Assembly (NCBI RefSeq): GCF_030407455.1
Contig: NZ_JASDDJ010000009.1
Span: 1 to 64,000 of the forward strand
Direction: 5' to 3'
Origin: Psychrobacter sp. 5A.1
GTDB lineage: Bacteria; Pseudomonadota; Gammaproteobacteria; Pseudomonadales; Moraxellaceae
DNA length: 64,000 nt
In this document: positions 30,437 to 42,523 of the stretch, piece after piece
Numbering within the stretch: position 1 is the first letter of the stretch
Layout of the letters: every line of letters starts with the position of its first letter
Translations under genes and position numbers: made by a program
The notes under the pieces: generated by a model
The model's database searches: none
What the model saw: the letters and a program-made list of their open reading frames with translations, nothing else
Told to the model about the DNA's origin: nothing

Positions 30437-31318
30437 TTATGAAACAGCAGCAGCACCGCCAACGATTTCCGAGATTTCTCGAGTAATCGCCGCTTGACGC
30501 AGCTTGTTATAAACCAACTGTAAATCGTTAATAAGGTCACCAGCATTATCTGTAGCCGCTTTCATCGCAACCATACGCGACGACTGCTCAGAGGCAATGT
30601 TTTCCATTACTGCTTGATAAACAATCGACTCAATATAACGGCCAAGCAATTCATCAATCAAAGTCTTGATGTCAGGCTCGTAGATATAATCCCAGCTAAG
30701 CTCAGTCTGCATACCACTGTCTTCATCAATAAGCGATCCCTCTGGAAGAGGTACTAACTGACTAACTGTCGGCTTTTGAGTCATGGCATTGATAAACTGG
30801 TTATATACCACATAGATACGGTCTAAATTACCGTTACTATAGTCCTCAAGCATCGCCTGAACAGGTGCATTCAATTGCTCAAACGTTGGCTTATCACCAT
30901 AATCGGTCACGGCCGAGGTAACTTTACCACCAAAGTTTTTGAAAAAACTCACACCTTTAGCGCCAATAGCTGCAAACTCAGTCTGTACAGACTGGTCTTG
31001 GTATTGCTGGATACTTTTAGTTAAAGCTTTAAATAGGTTGACGTTCAAACCACCCGCTAGACCACGGTCAGAGGTAATGACAATATAGCCAACCTTATTG
31101 ACTGGGCGCGATACCATATACGGATGTTTGTAGTCTGATGAAGCATGCACCAAATGTGAGATAACCCGGCGCATACTATCAGCATACGGGCGACCCACTT
31201 CCATGCGCTCTTGTGCACGGCGCATTTTACTCGCTGCAACCATTTGCATCGCACGAGTAATTTTTTGGGTGCTTTTAATACTGGTGACTTTGGCACGTAT
31301 CTCTTTTAAGCTTGCCAT
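30437..31318 (-). CDS. atpG: ATP synthase F1 gamma subunit
   Basis: The 293-residue central stalk. The N-terminal helix [21 protein letters not shown] and the C-terminal helix with [25 protein letters not shown].. are the coiled-coil pair that enters the alpha-beta ring; [12 protein letters not shown] is the Rossmann-like core. Lies 38 bp before atpD. Confidence 0.98.
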   Translation of the reverse strand: MASLKEIRAKVTSIKSTQKITRAMQMVAASKMRRAQERMEVGRPYADSMRRVISHLVHASSDYKHPYMVSRPVNKVGYIVITSDRGLAGGLNVNLFKALTKSIQQYQDQSVQTEFAAIGAKGVSFFKNFGGKVTSAVTDYGDKPTFEQLNAPVQAMLEDYSNGNLDRIYVVYNQFINAMTQKPTVSQLVPLPEGSLIDEDSGMQTELSWDYIYEPDIKTLIDELLGRYIESIVYQAVMENIASEQSSRMVAMKAATDNAGDLINDLQLVYNKLRQAAITREISEIVGGAAAVS

Positions 31319-31545
31319 AATGATTCCAATATAAGAGGGTTAAAAAGCATTGGCGCAAGCGACAATCATTTGATATACAACATTAATCTGACAGAGTAAT
31401 ATTTTATATCTTGTGCATTACGCGTTCTAATACCGTCAATGGTTAAAACAGTGGCGCTCTGTCTTGGCAAAAATCTGATCAGACAATGCGCCACTTTATC
31501 AGCTATCAAAGATAGCCATAACCAAATTCGGCTTAACCCGTTAAA

Positions 31546-33090
31546 TTAATAACTGTGATTTTGTTTAAATGTCTCTAGAGCTGACTTTAAACGACCTGCG
31601 ATATCATCGTTGTAGTTCGCAGTGTCATCAATCTCACGCATCAATTCACTCTGCTCATCATGCATATAGCGTAAGTAAGCTTCTTCGAAAGAACCAATTT
31701 TTTCAACAGGCACGTCAGATAAAAATCCTTCATTCGAAGCATAGATAACGGCTGCTTGCTCAGAGATAGACATTGGCTGATACTGCTTCTGCTTCATCAA
31801 TTCGGTAACACGCTCACCATGATCAAGCTGTTCGCGAGTTGCGTCATCAAGATCTGAGGCAAACTGAGCAAATGCTGCTAGTTCACGATACTGAGCTAGT
31901 GCGGTACGGATACCACCAGACAGTTTCTTAATGATCTTAGTCTGTGCAGCACCACCAACACGAGATACCGAAATACCAGCGTTGACTGCTGGACGGAGAC
32001 CTGATGCGAATAAACTAGACTCTAGGAAGATCTGACCATCAGTAATTGAGATTACGTTAGTCGGTACGAATGCAGAAACGTCACCAGCTTGGGTCTCAAT
32101 GATTGGCAATGCAGTTAAAGAACCTGTTTTACCAACAACTTCACCATTAGTGAACTTTTCTACATAAGCAGCATTTACACGTGATGCACGCTCAAGTAAA
32201 CGTGAGTGTAAATAGAATACGTCACCAGGATATGCTTCACGGCCTGGCGGACGACGTAGCAATAGTGAAATCTGACGATAAGCAACAGCTTGTTTTGATA
32301 AATCATCAAAGACAATCAGAGCATCTTCGCCGCGATCACGGAAATATTCGCCCATCGTACAACCTGAGTACGGTGCGATATACTGTAGTGCTGCTGGCTC
32401 TGATGCTGATGCAACCACAACCGTGGTATATTCTAATGCACCAGTTTGCTCAAGCTTACGTACGACGTTGGCGATGGTCGAACGTTTCTGACCGATAGCT
32501 ACGTACACACACTTAATGCCAGATGATTTCTGTGCAATAATCGCATCGATAGCCATTGCGGTTTTACCCGTCTGACGGTCACCAATGATAAGCTCACGCT
32601 GACCACGACCAATTGGGATCATAGTATCAACGGCTTTATAACCAGTCATTACTGGCTGATCTACTGACTGACGATCGATAACGCCTGGGGCGATCTTTTC
32701 GACTTTGTCAGTCATCTTGGCATCGATAGGACCTTTGCCATCGATAGGATTACCCAAAGCATCAACAACACGGCCTAGCAGCTCAGGACCTACGGGTACT
32801 TCAAGAATGCGACCAGTACAATAGGCTTTTTGACCTTCTTGTAACTTTAGGAAGTCACCTAGTACTACCGCACCAACAGAATCACGCTCTAAGTTAAGCG
32901 CCATTCCATAGACTTCACCTTCAAACTCAATCATTTCGCCGTACATGGCATCTTCAAGACCATGAATCTGCACGATACCGTCAGATACTTTGACAATCGT
33001 GCCTTCATTCTTTGCAGTTGCACCCGCATCAAGGTCTTGAATACGCTGCTTAATCAGGTTACTGATTTCCGCTGGATTCAATTGTTGCAT
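31546..33090 (-). CDS. atpA: ATP synthase F1 alpha subunit
   Basis: A 514-residue nucleotide-binding, non-catalytic subunit. Seen are the N-terminal beta-barrel, Walker [17 protein letters not shown] near 170, the arginine-finger region, and the signature [17 protein letters not shown]. Normal length. Followed by a 227-bp gap before atpG, which is somewhat long but holds no clear structure. Confidence 0.99.
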   Translation of the reverse strand: MQQLNPAEISNLIKQRIQDLDAGATAKNEGTIVKVSDGIVQIHGLEDAMYGEMIEFEGEVYGMALNLERDSVGAVVLGDFLKLQEGQKAYCTGRILEVPVGPELLGRVVDALGNPIDGKGPIDAKMTDKVEKIAPGVIDRQSVDQPVMTGYKAVDTMIPIGRGQRELIIGDRQTGKTAMAIDAIIAQKSSGIKCVYVAIGQKRSTIANVVRKLEQTGALEYTTVVVASASEPAALQYIAPYSGCTMGEYFRDRGEDALIVFDDLSKQAVAYRQISLLLRRPPGREAYPGDVFYLHSRLLERASRVNAAYVEKFTNGEVVGKTGSLTALPIIETQAGDVSAFVPTNVISITDGQIFLESSLFASGLRPAVNAGISVSRVGGAAQTKIIKKLSGGIRTALAQYRELAAFAQFASDLDDATREQLDHGERVTELMKQKQYQPMSISEQAAVIYASNEGFLSDVPVEKIGSFEEAYLRYMHDEQSELMREIDDTANYNDDIAGRLKSALETFKQNHSY

Positions 33091-33183
33091 TGCCTTGTTT
33101 CCTTTAATTTATGATAACCCGCCCACTGACTTAAATGCTCTTACTATCACGCAGATATTAAATGACTGCGTTGATGAATGGCA

Positions 33184-33807
33184 TTAGGCAGTTAGCTGTG
33201 TTTTTAACTGTTGTAACTTGCCGCGCATCGAATCATCAATGATTTTGTCACCGACTTTGATCGTAGCACCTGCCAATAAACTTGGATCAACTGATTCGTG
33301 AATCACCACACTAGCATTTAGCGAAGCGGCGAGACGTGTTTGAATCATTTGACGTTGGTCATCCGTTAATGGATAAGCAGAAGTCACATATGCGTCAAGC
33401 TGCTTTAAGCTTACTGCCTTGTGATGACGATAATGCTCATAAACTTCAGGAAGCAGCGCCAGACGCTCTTGTTCTGCCAGCTGCTTAATAAAATTATTGA
33501 GCGCTGGTGATACTTTAGGATAGCTAATACTATTACCGTAGCGAGAACCTTTGTTCTCACCTAATAGCTGTTTAAAAGCAGAGTCGTTATCACCAGCCAC
33601 TTGTGAGTCATAAAAATCAACCAAAGCAGCTGACTTATGCTCAGCCGTAACGGCTGGATTTTCTAGCCAAGTACGGAACGCTTTGTCATTGACAATTGCA
33701 CCAGCGATAAACAAGAAATTTTCCCACTCGTCTACGGCCCCGTTTTCATTGGCATAGTCAAACGCGGCTCTAGCGTAGGGTCGTGCTAAGGTTGATAAGT
33801 CAGCCAT
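33184..33807 (-). CDS. atpH: ATP synthase F1 delta subunit
   Basis: OSCP/delta subunit that joins the peripheral stalk to the top of F1. N-terminal [22 protein letters not shown] and C-terminal INPS-type end ([23 protein letters not shown]) are clear. At 207 residues it is about 30 longer than the usual 177; the extra residues lie near 72-100 ([20 protein letters not shown] region), in the helical N-domain. Starts 13 bp after atpF. Confidence 0.96.
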   Translation of the reverse strand: MADLSTLARPYARAAFDYANENGAVDEWENFLFIAGAIVNDKAFRTWLENPAVTAEHKSAALVDFYDSQVAGDNDSAFKQLLGENKGSRYGNSISYPKVSPALNNFIKQLAEQERLALLPEVYEHYRHHKAVSLKQLDAYVTSAYPLTDDQRQMIQTRLAASLNASVVIHESVDPSLLAGATIKVGDKIIDDSMRGKLQQLKTQLTA

Positions 33808-33820
33808 TATATCCTCACAG

Positions 33821-34291
33821 TTACAGCTTCGCCGCCAGTTGGTCTAGCATACTGGCATGTTTTTGCACATCGACTTTGTCTTGCAAAATCTTTTCTGCAC
33901 CAAGTACAGCCAGTTCAGCAACTTGAGCACGTAATGACTCACGTGCCTGATTGATTTCTTGGTCGATAGATGCTTGCGCTTGTTGACGAATGCGCTCGCC
34001 TTCCACTTGGGCCTGCGTTTTTGCATCTTCGACAAGCTGGTTGGCACTCTTGTTCGCTTGCTCGATTAGAGCAGCAGCTTTAGTCTTTGCAAGAGTAAGC
34101 TCCTGCTGGACATCTTGCTCCGCGGTCGCCAGATCTGCTTTTGCTTTTTCTGCGGCATTCAGGCCTTCAGCAATTTTACGCTGACGCTCATTGATGGCAC
34201 CAATAAGTGGTGGCCACACGAATTTCATGCAGAACATCACAAAGATTGCAAAAGCAATGGCTTGACCGATGAGGGTAGAATTGATATTCAC
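33821..34291 (-). CDS. atpF: ATP synthase Fo subunit b
   Basis: A 156-residue peripheral stalk protein with one N-terminal membrane helix ([23 protein letters not shown]) and then a long Ala/Lys/Glu/Gln-rich dimeric coiled coil. It has the standard length and position between atpE and atpH. Confidence 0.98.
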   Translation of the reverse strand: MNINSTLIGQAIAFAIFVMFCMKFVWPPLIGAINERQRKIAEGLNAAEKAKADLATAEQDVQQELTLAKTKAAALIEQANKSANQLVEDAKTQAQVEGERIRQQAQASIDQEINQARESLRAQVAELAVLGAEKILQDKVDVQKHASMLDQLAAKL

Positions 34292-34408
34292 GTGATCACC
34301 TCTTTGTTAATGAAAAATCAGTTTCATTGATCATATTTGATAGCCAAAATTTGGCTATGGTTAAGATACAAACTTTGACTACCAAACATTTACAACTGAG
34401 CTTTCTGA

Positions 34409-34675
<267 letters not shown>

Positions 34676-34690
34676 CTATTGAATGTCTAA

Positions 34691-36227
<1,537 letters not shown>

Positions 36228-36626
36228 CTAGCGTATATGCCACAACATCCAACTGTGACTAATTTGCATTACCATAAAACCGATAAACAGCGCCAGCGCA
36301 GATAGGGGTTGTACGGTAATAAAAATTAGTGCAAAACCAAACACAGTCAATAACCATTTTGCCATCTGACCGCGATATAGCTGGCTAACAATATGTTGGC
36401 GCGCGCGATATCCGGTATACCAAAAGATAAAAAAAGCAAATACTGCTTGGGTCGCAAAACTCAGTAGCGCACCAATGGCGGCGCTTTTTGCTATCGTGAG
36501 TTCACTGCGTAGCCAAATAGTATCTACTGTCCAAGCAATGATAATTAGGATAAATAATATCCATGCTTGTCGTTTGATATAGATGCCAATCTTGTCTTTT
36601 TGCGTGCGTTTGGCAGGCTTGGTCAT
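36228..36626 (-). CDS. atpI: ATP synthase subunit I
   Basis: A 132-residue protein with about four membrane helices and a basic N-terminus (MTKPAKRTQKDKIGIYIKRQ). The segment AKSAAIGALLSFATQAVFAFF is typical of AtpI, which aids c-ring assembly and may help Mg2+ uptake. The ATG at 36626 was chosen over a longer frame to 36668 because the extra residues are not family-like. It is first in the atp gene order but detached from atpB. Confidence 0.85.
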   Translation of the reverse strand: MTKPAKRTQKDKIGIYIKRQAWILFILIIIAWTVDTIWLRSELTIAKSAAIGALLSFATQAVFAFFIFWYTGYRARQHIVSQLYRGQMAKWLLTVFGFALIFITVQPLSALALFIGFMVMQISHSWMLWHIR

Positions 36627-36904
36627 CGGTATTCCTATAGCCCTTACAGCATTGGGACAATATATCATACTTATGATAATTTTATCCGTGAATGACTTAC
36701 TCTACAGGCATTACCTTTCGGCCAAAATAAAACGCTACTTATTATAGGTAGGCCGTGACTATTAAGCAAGTAAAATATGACTTTTATCAGTCACCTAACG
36801 CATGCTGCTAGGATTATTATATTATTTGGTCTGTAATAAATATTTGAAGCAAAGCTATACAACCAACTTGTATAATCCTAGCGAATGGCTATCTCCTACC
36901 GACA

Positions 36905-37798
36905 TTATGAGATACATTGATATATCTGTTGAGCCATACTTTGCCAACCACTGATAAAATCATCGCTAGCACTCATGTCCTCAGCTTGGACAGTGGTTTT
37001 TACTGGTTGCAACTTGGCCAATAGACCTTTTGCAGGTTGGCTTGGGCTGACTAGACACATTTGCTTGGCTGGGCGCTGTTCGTTAAGCCAGCGTAACTGA
37101 CTTGCTTTGGGTGATAAATGATGATCCGTGCTAAGGCTACCGATAAGCGTTAAATTTAAGCTGTCTTCGATATATTGATAAGCATCGTGGTAAGCCCAGT
37201 AAGGTCGAATTTTCGGCTGACTTTGGATAGATTGTTGCTTGAATGCGGCAATTTCTTTATCTAATTGCTGCGCGAATTTTTTCGCATTGGCTTGATAGAG
37301 GTCTTTATGCTGTGGATTTGCATGACTATGAATCACGGCCAATGCACGAGTGATCGCTTTGGCATTCTCAGGATCTAACCAAATATGCGGATCTAAAGTA
37401 TCCGCGATAGCAGCGCCCTGTACATCACGTAATGGATGGCGATTAAATGCATCGAACTCAAATAAAGCAATGGCATTAGGCGCCGTCTTTAAGTTTGCTG
37501 CTAGGTTGTTTTCTAGCGGCTCACCAAACCATACAACAAACTTACTGTCCTTGATCGCCTTGATATCACCAGGGCTGATACTACCATGATGCCCCACCTC
37601 CCCTGCTTGCAATAATCGATTGGCTGAAGGTGCTCCTTCAGTGACTGCCTCACTTAATAAAAACAATGGGTAATTGCTAACACTGACTGTTGCAGCTTGT
37701 GCACCCAATGTAACAGACCCTAACATTATCAGCCCTGTGATTAGCAAGCGCGGTAATGCGATGAGTGAGCGTAGAAAGTCGTTAAAAACAGCGTTCAT
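36905..37798 (-). CDS. znuA: Zinc ABC transporter substrate-binding protein ZnuA
   Basis: A 297-residue periplasmic cluster A-I binding protein with a signal peptide ending GAQA-ATVS. Probable zinc ligands are histidines in AGEVGHHGSIS, DPHIWLDP and WAYHDAYQYI, matching family positions. The His/Asp-rich loop common in ZnuA is missing; only HH pairs remain. The start at 37798 follows AAAGAGC and gives a proper signal peptide, whereas the longer frame to 37888 does not. Divergent from zur-znuCB, sharing the Zur box at 37919. Confidence 0.93.
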   Translation of the reverse strand: MNAVFNDFLRSLIALPRLLITGLIMLGSVTLGAQAATVSVSNYPLFLLSEAVTEGAPSANRLLQAGEVGHHGSISPGDIKAIKDSKFVVWFGEPLENNLAANLKTAPNAIALFEFDAFNRHPLRDVQGAAIADTLDPHIWLDPENAKAITRALAVIHSHANPQHKDLYQANAKKFAQQLDKEIAAFKQQSIQSQPKIRPYWAYHDAYQYIEDSLNLTLIGSLSTDHHLSPKASQLRWLNEQRPAKQMCLVSPSQPAKGLLAKLQPVKTTVQAEDMSASDDFISGWQSMAQQIYQCIS

Positions 37799-37918
37799 AA
37801 TAAGCTCTTTTATTAGTAGATAATGAAATATAAGTAGGTCGCCTTGCCACAGTCTTTGATAAAAATGACAAATATACGTGACTACCATGTAGCAAGTGAT
37901 TCAGTTTTTATTTTAGTA

Positions 37919-37933
37919 TGTTATACTATAACA
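37919..37933. promoter_or_regulatory. Zur box between znuA and zur
   Basis: TGTTATACTATAACA is a perfect 7-1-7 palindrome and matches the known gammaproteobacterial Zur consensus (TGTTATA-N-TATAACA). It lies 121 bp before znuA and 63 bp before zur, placed to repress both directions when zinc is sufficient. Confidence 0.88.
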
Positions 37934-37995
37934 ATAAAAAACGCTATCATAAAAAACGTCATGCGATTACCATGCTATTTTTAGGAGCTTGTACC

Positions 37996-38574
37996 ATGTC
38001 TACTACTTCATTAATCTGCGAACATTTACATGATGTGCAAGATTTGACTCCGCGTGATGTCACTGAACGCTTAGCCGCAGCAAAAGAGCATTGTCATTTG
38101 AGTGGGGCACGATTTACCCCTTTGCGTCAGCAAATATATCAGCTGGTCTTAGAGGCAGATCAACCAGTTGGTGCTTATGATTTGATCACTCAATTGCAGC
38201 AAGTGCGATTATCCACATCTGATGATAGCGATACGCTAGCAGCGTCTGACTCACAAAAACAGCCCTCAGAAACAAAAACAGCCAAAAAACGGGCATCAAA
38301 AAACGTTGCGCCACCAACGGTTTATCGCAGTTTAGAGTTCTTATTAAGTGAAGGCTTAATTCATCAATTAACGTCTATCAATGCTTATGTTCCTTGCTGT
38401 CATCCTCGCGCCCAGCACACGGCCGCTTTTTTGATCTGTGACCAGTGCCAACGAGTTCAAGAATGCAGCAGTCTGCCCGTACAAGAAATGATGAGCTTTG
38501 CTGAGCAAGATGTTGGTTTTGTGGTTAAGCGTAGTGTTATTGAGCTTAGCGGTCGTTGCCAAGTTTGCCAGTAG
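37996..38574 (+). CDS. zur: Zinc uptake regulator Zur (Fur family)
   Basis: A 192-residue Fur-family repressor. The winged helix has RFTPLRQQIYQLVLEADQP and the recognition helix APPTVYRSLEFLLSEG. Zinc-site parts are AFLICDQCQRVQEC and the C-terminal GRCQVCQ, plus HPRAQH. A Ser/Lys/Asp-rich insertion of about 34 residues (71-104) falls just before the recognition helix, where E. coli Zur has only a few residues. The ATG at 37996 has AGGAG upstream; the longer frame starts inside the operator region. Heads zur-znuC-znuB and is likely self-regulated. Confidence 0.93.
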   Translation: MSTTSLICEHLHDVQDLTPRDVTERLAAAKEHCHLSGARFTPLRQQIYQLVLEADQPVGAYDLITQLQQVRLSTSDDSDTLAASDSQKQPSETKTAKKRASKNVAPPTVYRSLEFLLSEGLIHQLTSINAYVPCCHPRAQHTAAFLICDQCQRVQECSSLPVQEMMSFAEQDVGFVVKRSVIELSGRCQVCQ

Positions 38575-38658
38575 GACTATTCAGTCCTTATTAGCGCCTG
38601 AATAATAGCGCTTTGACTGTCTATCTGTATTACCTATTCACCTATTCGTTGTCATACT

Positions 38659-39456
38659 ATGAGCCTGCCCACCTTACCTTCTAATCAGTCGACTACGACT
38701 ATTGCGAATAGCAGTGCCACAAAAGGTACTGACAAATTACTGAGCTTAAATAATGTCAGTTACCATATTGGGCATCAACGTCTGCTCTCTCATATTGATA
38801 TCGATATTGCGGTCAATGAAACCGTCAGTCTGATCGGTCCCAATGGCGCTGGTAAATCAACACTGGTCAAACTTATCTTAGGTCTGATTGAATCAACTGA
38901 AGGTGCTATCACTGCCCATCAGCCCTTACAGCTTGGCTATGTGCCGCAGCGATTTTCTGTGCCGCCGATATTGCCGTTGCGAGTCTGCGACTTATTAGCA
39001 CAAGCAAATAAAGGACGTCTCACTGCGGAACAACGACAGTTTATCTTTGATAATTTGTCATTGACGCATTTACTGTCGCGACAAATGTTGCACTTATCGG
39101 GTGGTGAGACGCAACGAGTACTGTTGGCGCGAGCCTTATTAGACAAGCCAAATCTGCTTATTTTGGATGAGCCAATGCAAGGGCTTGATCCTGATACTGA
39201 AGTTTGGCTATATCAATTCATCGATGAGCTACCGGATTTTTTACGTTGTGCGATGCTCGTGGTGTCTCATGATTTACACTGGGTCATGAAAGGCAGCCGT
39301 CGCGTGATTTGTTTGAATAAGCACATTTGCTGTGAGGGTCAACCGAGCGAGCTGGCGATCAGCACTGAGTTTCAAAAGTTGTTTGGCCATCACTATGAGC
39401 AGCCTTATGTACATCAGCCTCATGCCTGTGAACACCACGCACCAAGTGATCTGTAA
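38659..39456 (+). CDS. znuC: Zinc ABC transporter ATP-binding protein ZnuC
   Basis: A 265-residue ATPase. Walker A is IGPNGAGKSTLVKLI, the Q-loop GYVPQRF, the signature LSGGETQRVLLARALL, Walker B LLILDEPMQGLD, and the H-loop VVSHD. The C-terminal His-rich end (HQPHACEHHAPSDL) is typical of ZnuC. It lies 84 bp after zur and is followed by znuB. Confidence 0.96.
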   Translation: MSLPTLPSNQSTTTIANSSATKGTDKLLSLNNVSYHIGHQRLLSHIDIDIAVNETVSLIGPNGAGKSTLVKLILGLIESTEGAITAHQPLQLGYVPQRFSVPPILPLRVCDLLAQANKGRLTAEQRQFIFDNLSLTHLLSRQMLHLSGGETQRVLLARALLDKPNLLILDEPMQGLDPDTEVWLYQFIDELPDFLRCAMLVVSHDLHWVMKGSRRVICLNKHICCEGQPSELAISTEFQKLFGHHYEQPYVHQPHACEHHAPSDL

Positions 39457-39560
39457 CGTTGGCAACCACTCCCAAAATGACCACTATCAAACTGATGGAA
39501 GCCAAAATCATAAATAGATATGGCTTTATCTTCTTTATAAAAACTTTACGGATACTTATT

Positions 39561-40364
39561 ATGACCGCTTGGTTAGCCATCATTGCACCTGCTTGGATCG
39601 CTGGCAGTATATTAGCGTTATTGTCCGCGCCATTGGGTTGCTTGGTCTTATGGCGGCGCATGGCTTTTTTTGCTGATGCCTTAGCTCACGGCACCTTACT
39701 GGGTGTGGCTTTGGCGGTGTGGTGGCAATTGCCAATGGGTATCGGCATTGCATTGGTTAGTATCATGGTCGTGTTAGGGCTGGTCTTGATTGATGATGAG
39801 CGCCTACCAGTTGATGCCGTATTGGCAGTCGTATCGGTGTCGCTCTTGTGCTTAGGTTTACTGGCATTGACTCAACTGACTGATCAGCAAGCCAATGTGC
39901 TAGGATTTTTATTCGGAAATTTGCTAGATCTGGATTGGGCAGATTTGCCCTTGCTCGCTGGTAGCGTATTGGCTGGATTGGGGTTGCTCATTTATATTTG
40001 GCCCGCTCAAATCAAGCTTGCGACGCATGAGGCGTTGGCCCGTATTCAAGGTATGAACCCAACACGCCAGCGATTGTTTTTCATGGGTGTGCTAGCAGGG
40101 TTCTGTGCAATTGCGCTACAGGCCGTCGGCAGCTTGTTGATTAGCGGATTATTGGTACTGCCTGCACTAACCGCCCGCTTATGGTCGGCATCGCCAAAAC
40201 AAATGGTGATTATAGCGTTGGTCATCGCTCAACTGGGTGTCACGCTTGGCGTGTGGGGCAGTATCTGGCTAGACATTCAAACTGGCCTCTCTATCGTCTT
40301 GATATTAGCAGCTTTATTTTTTACCGCGCTGATTTTTTCGAAGTTAATAAAGATAAAACTTTAG
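39561..40364 (+). CDS. znuB: Zinc ABC transporter permease ZnuB
   Basis: A 267-residue ABC-3 family permease with about eight helices. Family segments are SAPLGCLVLWRRMAFFADAL, AHGTLLGVAL and LQAVGSLLISGLLVLPALTARLW. The start at 39561 gives the usual ZnuB N-terminus; the frame is open back to 39459, adding a basic stretch with other possible starts (39477), and no site has a strong ribosome binding sequence. Last gene of zur-znuCB. Confidence 0.94.
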   Translation: MTAWLAIIAPAWIAGSILALLSAPLGCLVLWRRMAFFADALAHGTLLGVALAVWWQLPMGIGIALVSIMVVLGLVLIDDERLPVDAVLAVVSVSLLCLGLLALTQLTDQQANVLGFLFGNLLDLDWADLPLLAGSVLAGLGLLIYIWPAQIKLATHEALARIQGMNPTRQRLFFMGVLAGFCAIALQAVGSLLISGLLVLPALTARLWSASPKQMVIIALVIAQLGVTLGVWGSIWLDIQTGLSIVLILAALFFTALIFSKLIKIKL

Positions 40365-40637
40365 TCAGCACACCCTGAACTACGTTATAATAACTAGATT
40401 ATGTCTGTTTTTCGCGACCTTTTTGCTCAACTTTATTTTATCAATAGTATTCAAGTTTTAGTTCAATACATGCTATAGGCTTGCTTTAACGTTGACTCAA
40501 TTTAAAAAAGGTTAACGCTGTTATGCTGTCAAATGGATTGACGATAGTTTATAAATACTCAGTGAAAAATAGTAGCTCATTTATCCATACTCGCTCTGAC
40601 AATACCCATTGTTGTGATTCGATAAGGGACTGACCCA

Positions 40638-41480
40638 ATGCCAAGCTATCCTGCCAATAAAATCAATACGCCCGATGAACAAATAAATATATTACAAATC
40701 ACTGACTTACACTTATCAACACCTGTCACTGCTGACGATAGTAGTAGCATGTATAGCGATGGTATGGTTTGCCAACGTAGTTTTGAAAGCATACTTCAGC
40801 AAGCGCTTAGTAAAGATATTCGCTGTGACTTGATTATTGTGACGGGTGATTTGGTCAGTCAAGTAACATCGACTATTTACGATCATATCTTTGATGTATT
40901 GCAAGCGACACACATTCCTTTTGCTTGTATTGCTGGTAACCATGACGTGACTGACGAGAGTGGTAAAGACTTGCCGTTTTCTCAGCGAAAGCTCATTGCT
41001 CGACCTGCTGACTCACGTTTACTAAGCCGTCATGTGATTGAAACTGAGTACTGGCAGCTGCTGTTATTAGATTCATCTATTACGGGTAAAATCGCAGGCG
41101 AAATCACACCTACCGATATCGATTGGTTATGTAAGAGACTTAGTCGCTGTAAAAAGCCAGCACTAATCGCCCTACACCATCACATCATACCGTTAGATTC
41201 TGACTGGATTGATACCCATATGGCAAAAAACACTGAGCGCTTTTGGGAGCATATGCTGCCCTTTGAGCATTTGAAAGTGGTGATCAGTGGGCATACCCAC
41301 CAAGAGCAAGTTCGGCAACGTCAAGGCGTCACCGTTTACAGCACGCCATCTACTTGCTATCAGTTCAAACCTTATGAATACGATTTTGCTTATGACGAAA
41401 GTGCTTTACCTGGTTATCGCTGGTTGCAATTAGCCAACAATGGAACGGTTGCAAGCTGGGTTGAAAGACTGGATACTTGA
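40638..41480 (+). CDS. cpdA: 3',5'-cyclic-AMP phosphodiesterase CpdA-like metallophosphoesterase
   Basis: A 280-residue class III phosphodiesterase. The two-metal site motifs are all present: LQITDLHLS (D-x-H), LIIVTGDLVSQ (GD), CIAGNHDVTDE (GNHD), LIALHHHIIPL and ISGHTHQEQV (GHTH). The arrangement and length match CpdA, which hydrolyses cAMP and thereby tunes Crp/Vfr activity. Substrate is inferred from family. Single gene between znuB and dksA; a CGATAAGGGACTG-type site precedes the ATG. Confidence 0.88.
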   Translation: MPSYPANKINTPDEQINILQITDLHLSTPVTADDSSSMYSDGMVCQRSFESILQQALSKDIRCDLIIVTGDLVSQVTSTIYDHIFDVLQATHIPFACIAGNHDVTDESGKDLPFSQRKLIARPADSRLLSRHVIETEYWQLLLLDSSITGKIAGEITPTDIDWLCKRLSRCKKPALIALHHHIIPLDSDWIDTHMAKNTERFWEHMLPFEHLKVVISGHTHQEQVRQRQGVTVYSTPSTCYQFKPYEYDFAYDESALPGYRWLQLANNGTVASWVERLDT

Positions 41481-41971
41481 TGCCCAGAATTATTGGCACT
41501 GATGGATGCCTGAGCCCTTGATATTTATAGGCTTAGCCACTATTTATTCATATAATATAGAATCACTAATCAATAAAATATGCATTCAGCATAAAAAATC
41601 ACTTCATTATTGTTAGAAACAATGATACAACTTATGAAATGAAGCAAAGGTGGCCTAATATCTGATATTAAGCGGCAGCATAATAGCTAGGATGGCCCAT
41701 TAATCACAAGCTCAGTCTTCACAATCAATGACTGGTAACGTGCTTTAGACAGTGCTATTTAAACAGATATTTGCGTCATAATATCTCTAACGATAGCTCT
41801 GTTACTGTCAGTATATAAAGTCTAAATATTATTTGATCAGCTGTGTTACTTGTATTACCAAGTGGTGAAACGTTTGATAAAAGGACAAATTGTAGCGTTT
41901 GTAACATTGGTAACGTCTTGTCTTTTGATACGTCGTTTTATTGAATTAATTTGAAAAAGTAGGATACCCAT
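41481..41971. promoter_or_regulatory. dksA upstream region with leader stem-loop
   Basis: No gene was seen in this 491-bp region. Just before dksA, GATAAAAGGACAA (41876-41888) and TTGTCTTTTGAT (41918-41929) can form an imperfect 12-bp stem around a loop containing two GTAAC boxes. It may be a leader structure of dksA; this is only a fold by eye. Confidence 0.35.
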
Positions 41972-42409
41972 ATGAGCACCCTGACCACGAATCCGAGTGA
42001 AGTTAAATTTACTCCTTATGTGCCGGCCAAAGACGAAGAGTATATGTCTGATGCGCAGTTGGAGCACTTTAAGGCTATTTTATTGGATTGGAAAAACCAA
42101 CTGATTGGCGAAGCGGATCGTACTAAAAACTACATCCAAGATGAATCAAGCGCCATGCCCGACATCAATGACCGTGCCACTCAAGAAGAAGAGTTTGCAT
42201 TGGCATTGCGTACTCGCGATCGTGAACGCAAACTTATCCGCAAAATTGACAAATCTATGCTAGAAATTGAAAATGACGACTATGGATTTTGTGAGACTTG
42301 TGGTGTAGAGATTGGCTTACGTCGCCTTGAGGCACGCCCAACTGCCACACAATGTATCGACTGCAAGACTTTGTCTGAAATCAAAGAGCGTCAAAACCAA
42401 GGCGCTTAA
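41972..42409 (+). CDS. dksA: RNA polymerase-binding transcription factor DksA
   Basis: A 145-residue DksA. The coiled coil (about 30-105) ends in the tip region AMPDINDRATQEEE with the functional aspartate/alanine pair (D-x-x-D-R-A), and the four-cysteine zinc finger is CETCG...CIDC. It binds the RNA polymerase secondary channel and acts with ppGpp in the stringent response. The AAAGTAGGATACCC region supplies the ribosome binding site. gluQ follows, as in many gammaproteobacteria. Confidence 0.98.
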   Translation: MSTLTTNPSEVKFTPYVPAKDEEYMSDAQLEHFKAILLDWKNQLIGEADRTKNYIQDESSAMPDINDRATQEEEFALALRTRDRERKLIRKIDKSMLEIENDDYGFCETCGVEIGLRRLEARPTATQCIDCKTLSEIKERQNQGA

Positions 42410-42439
42410 ATCAGATATCACGAATATGAATGTAGGCAG

Positions 42440-42467
42440 AAGCGACCATATAATGGGTCGCTTTTTG
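42440..42467 (+). terminator. Terminator after dksA
   Basis: AGCGACC-ATATAATG-GGTCGCT followed by five T, 32 bp after the dksA stop. It implies that gluQ has a separate promoter, in contrast to bacteria where dksA and gluQ are co-transcribed. Confidence 0.85.
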
Positions 42468-42523
42468 CATTTTAGACTTTCATTACTTTGCTAATCTAAT
42501 AGAGTCAAAGAACTCTAAAATGG

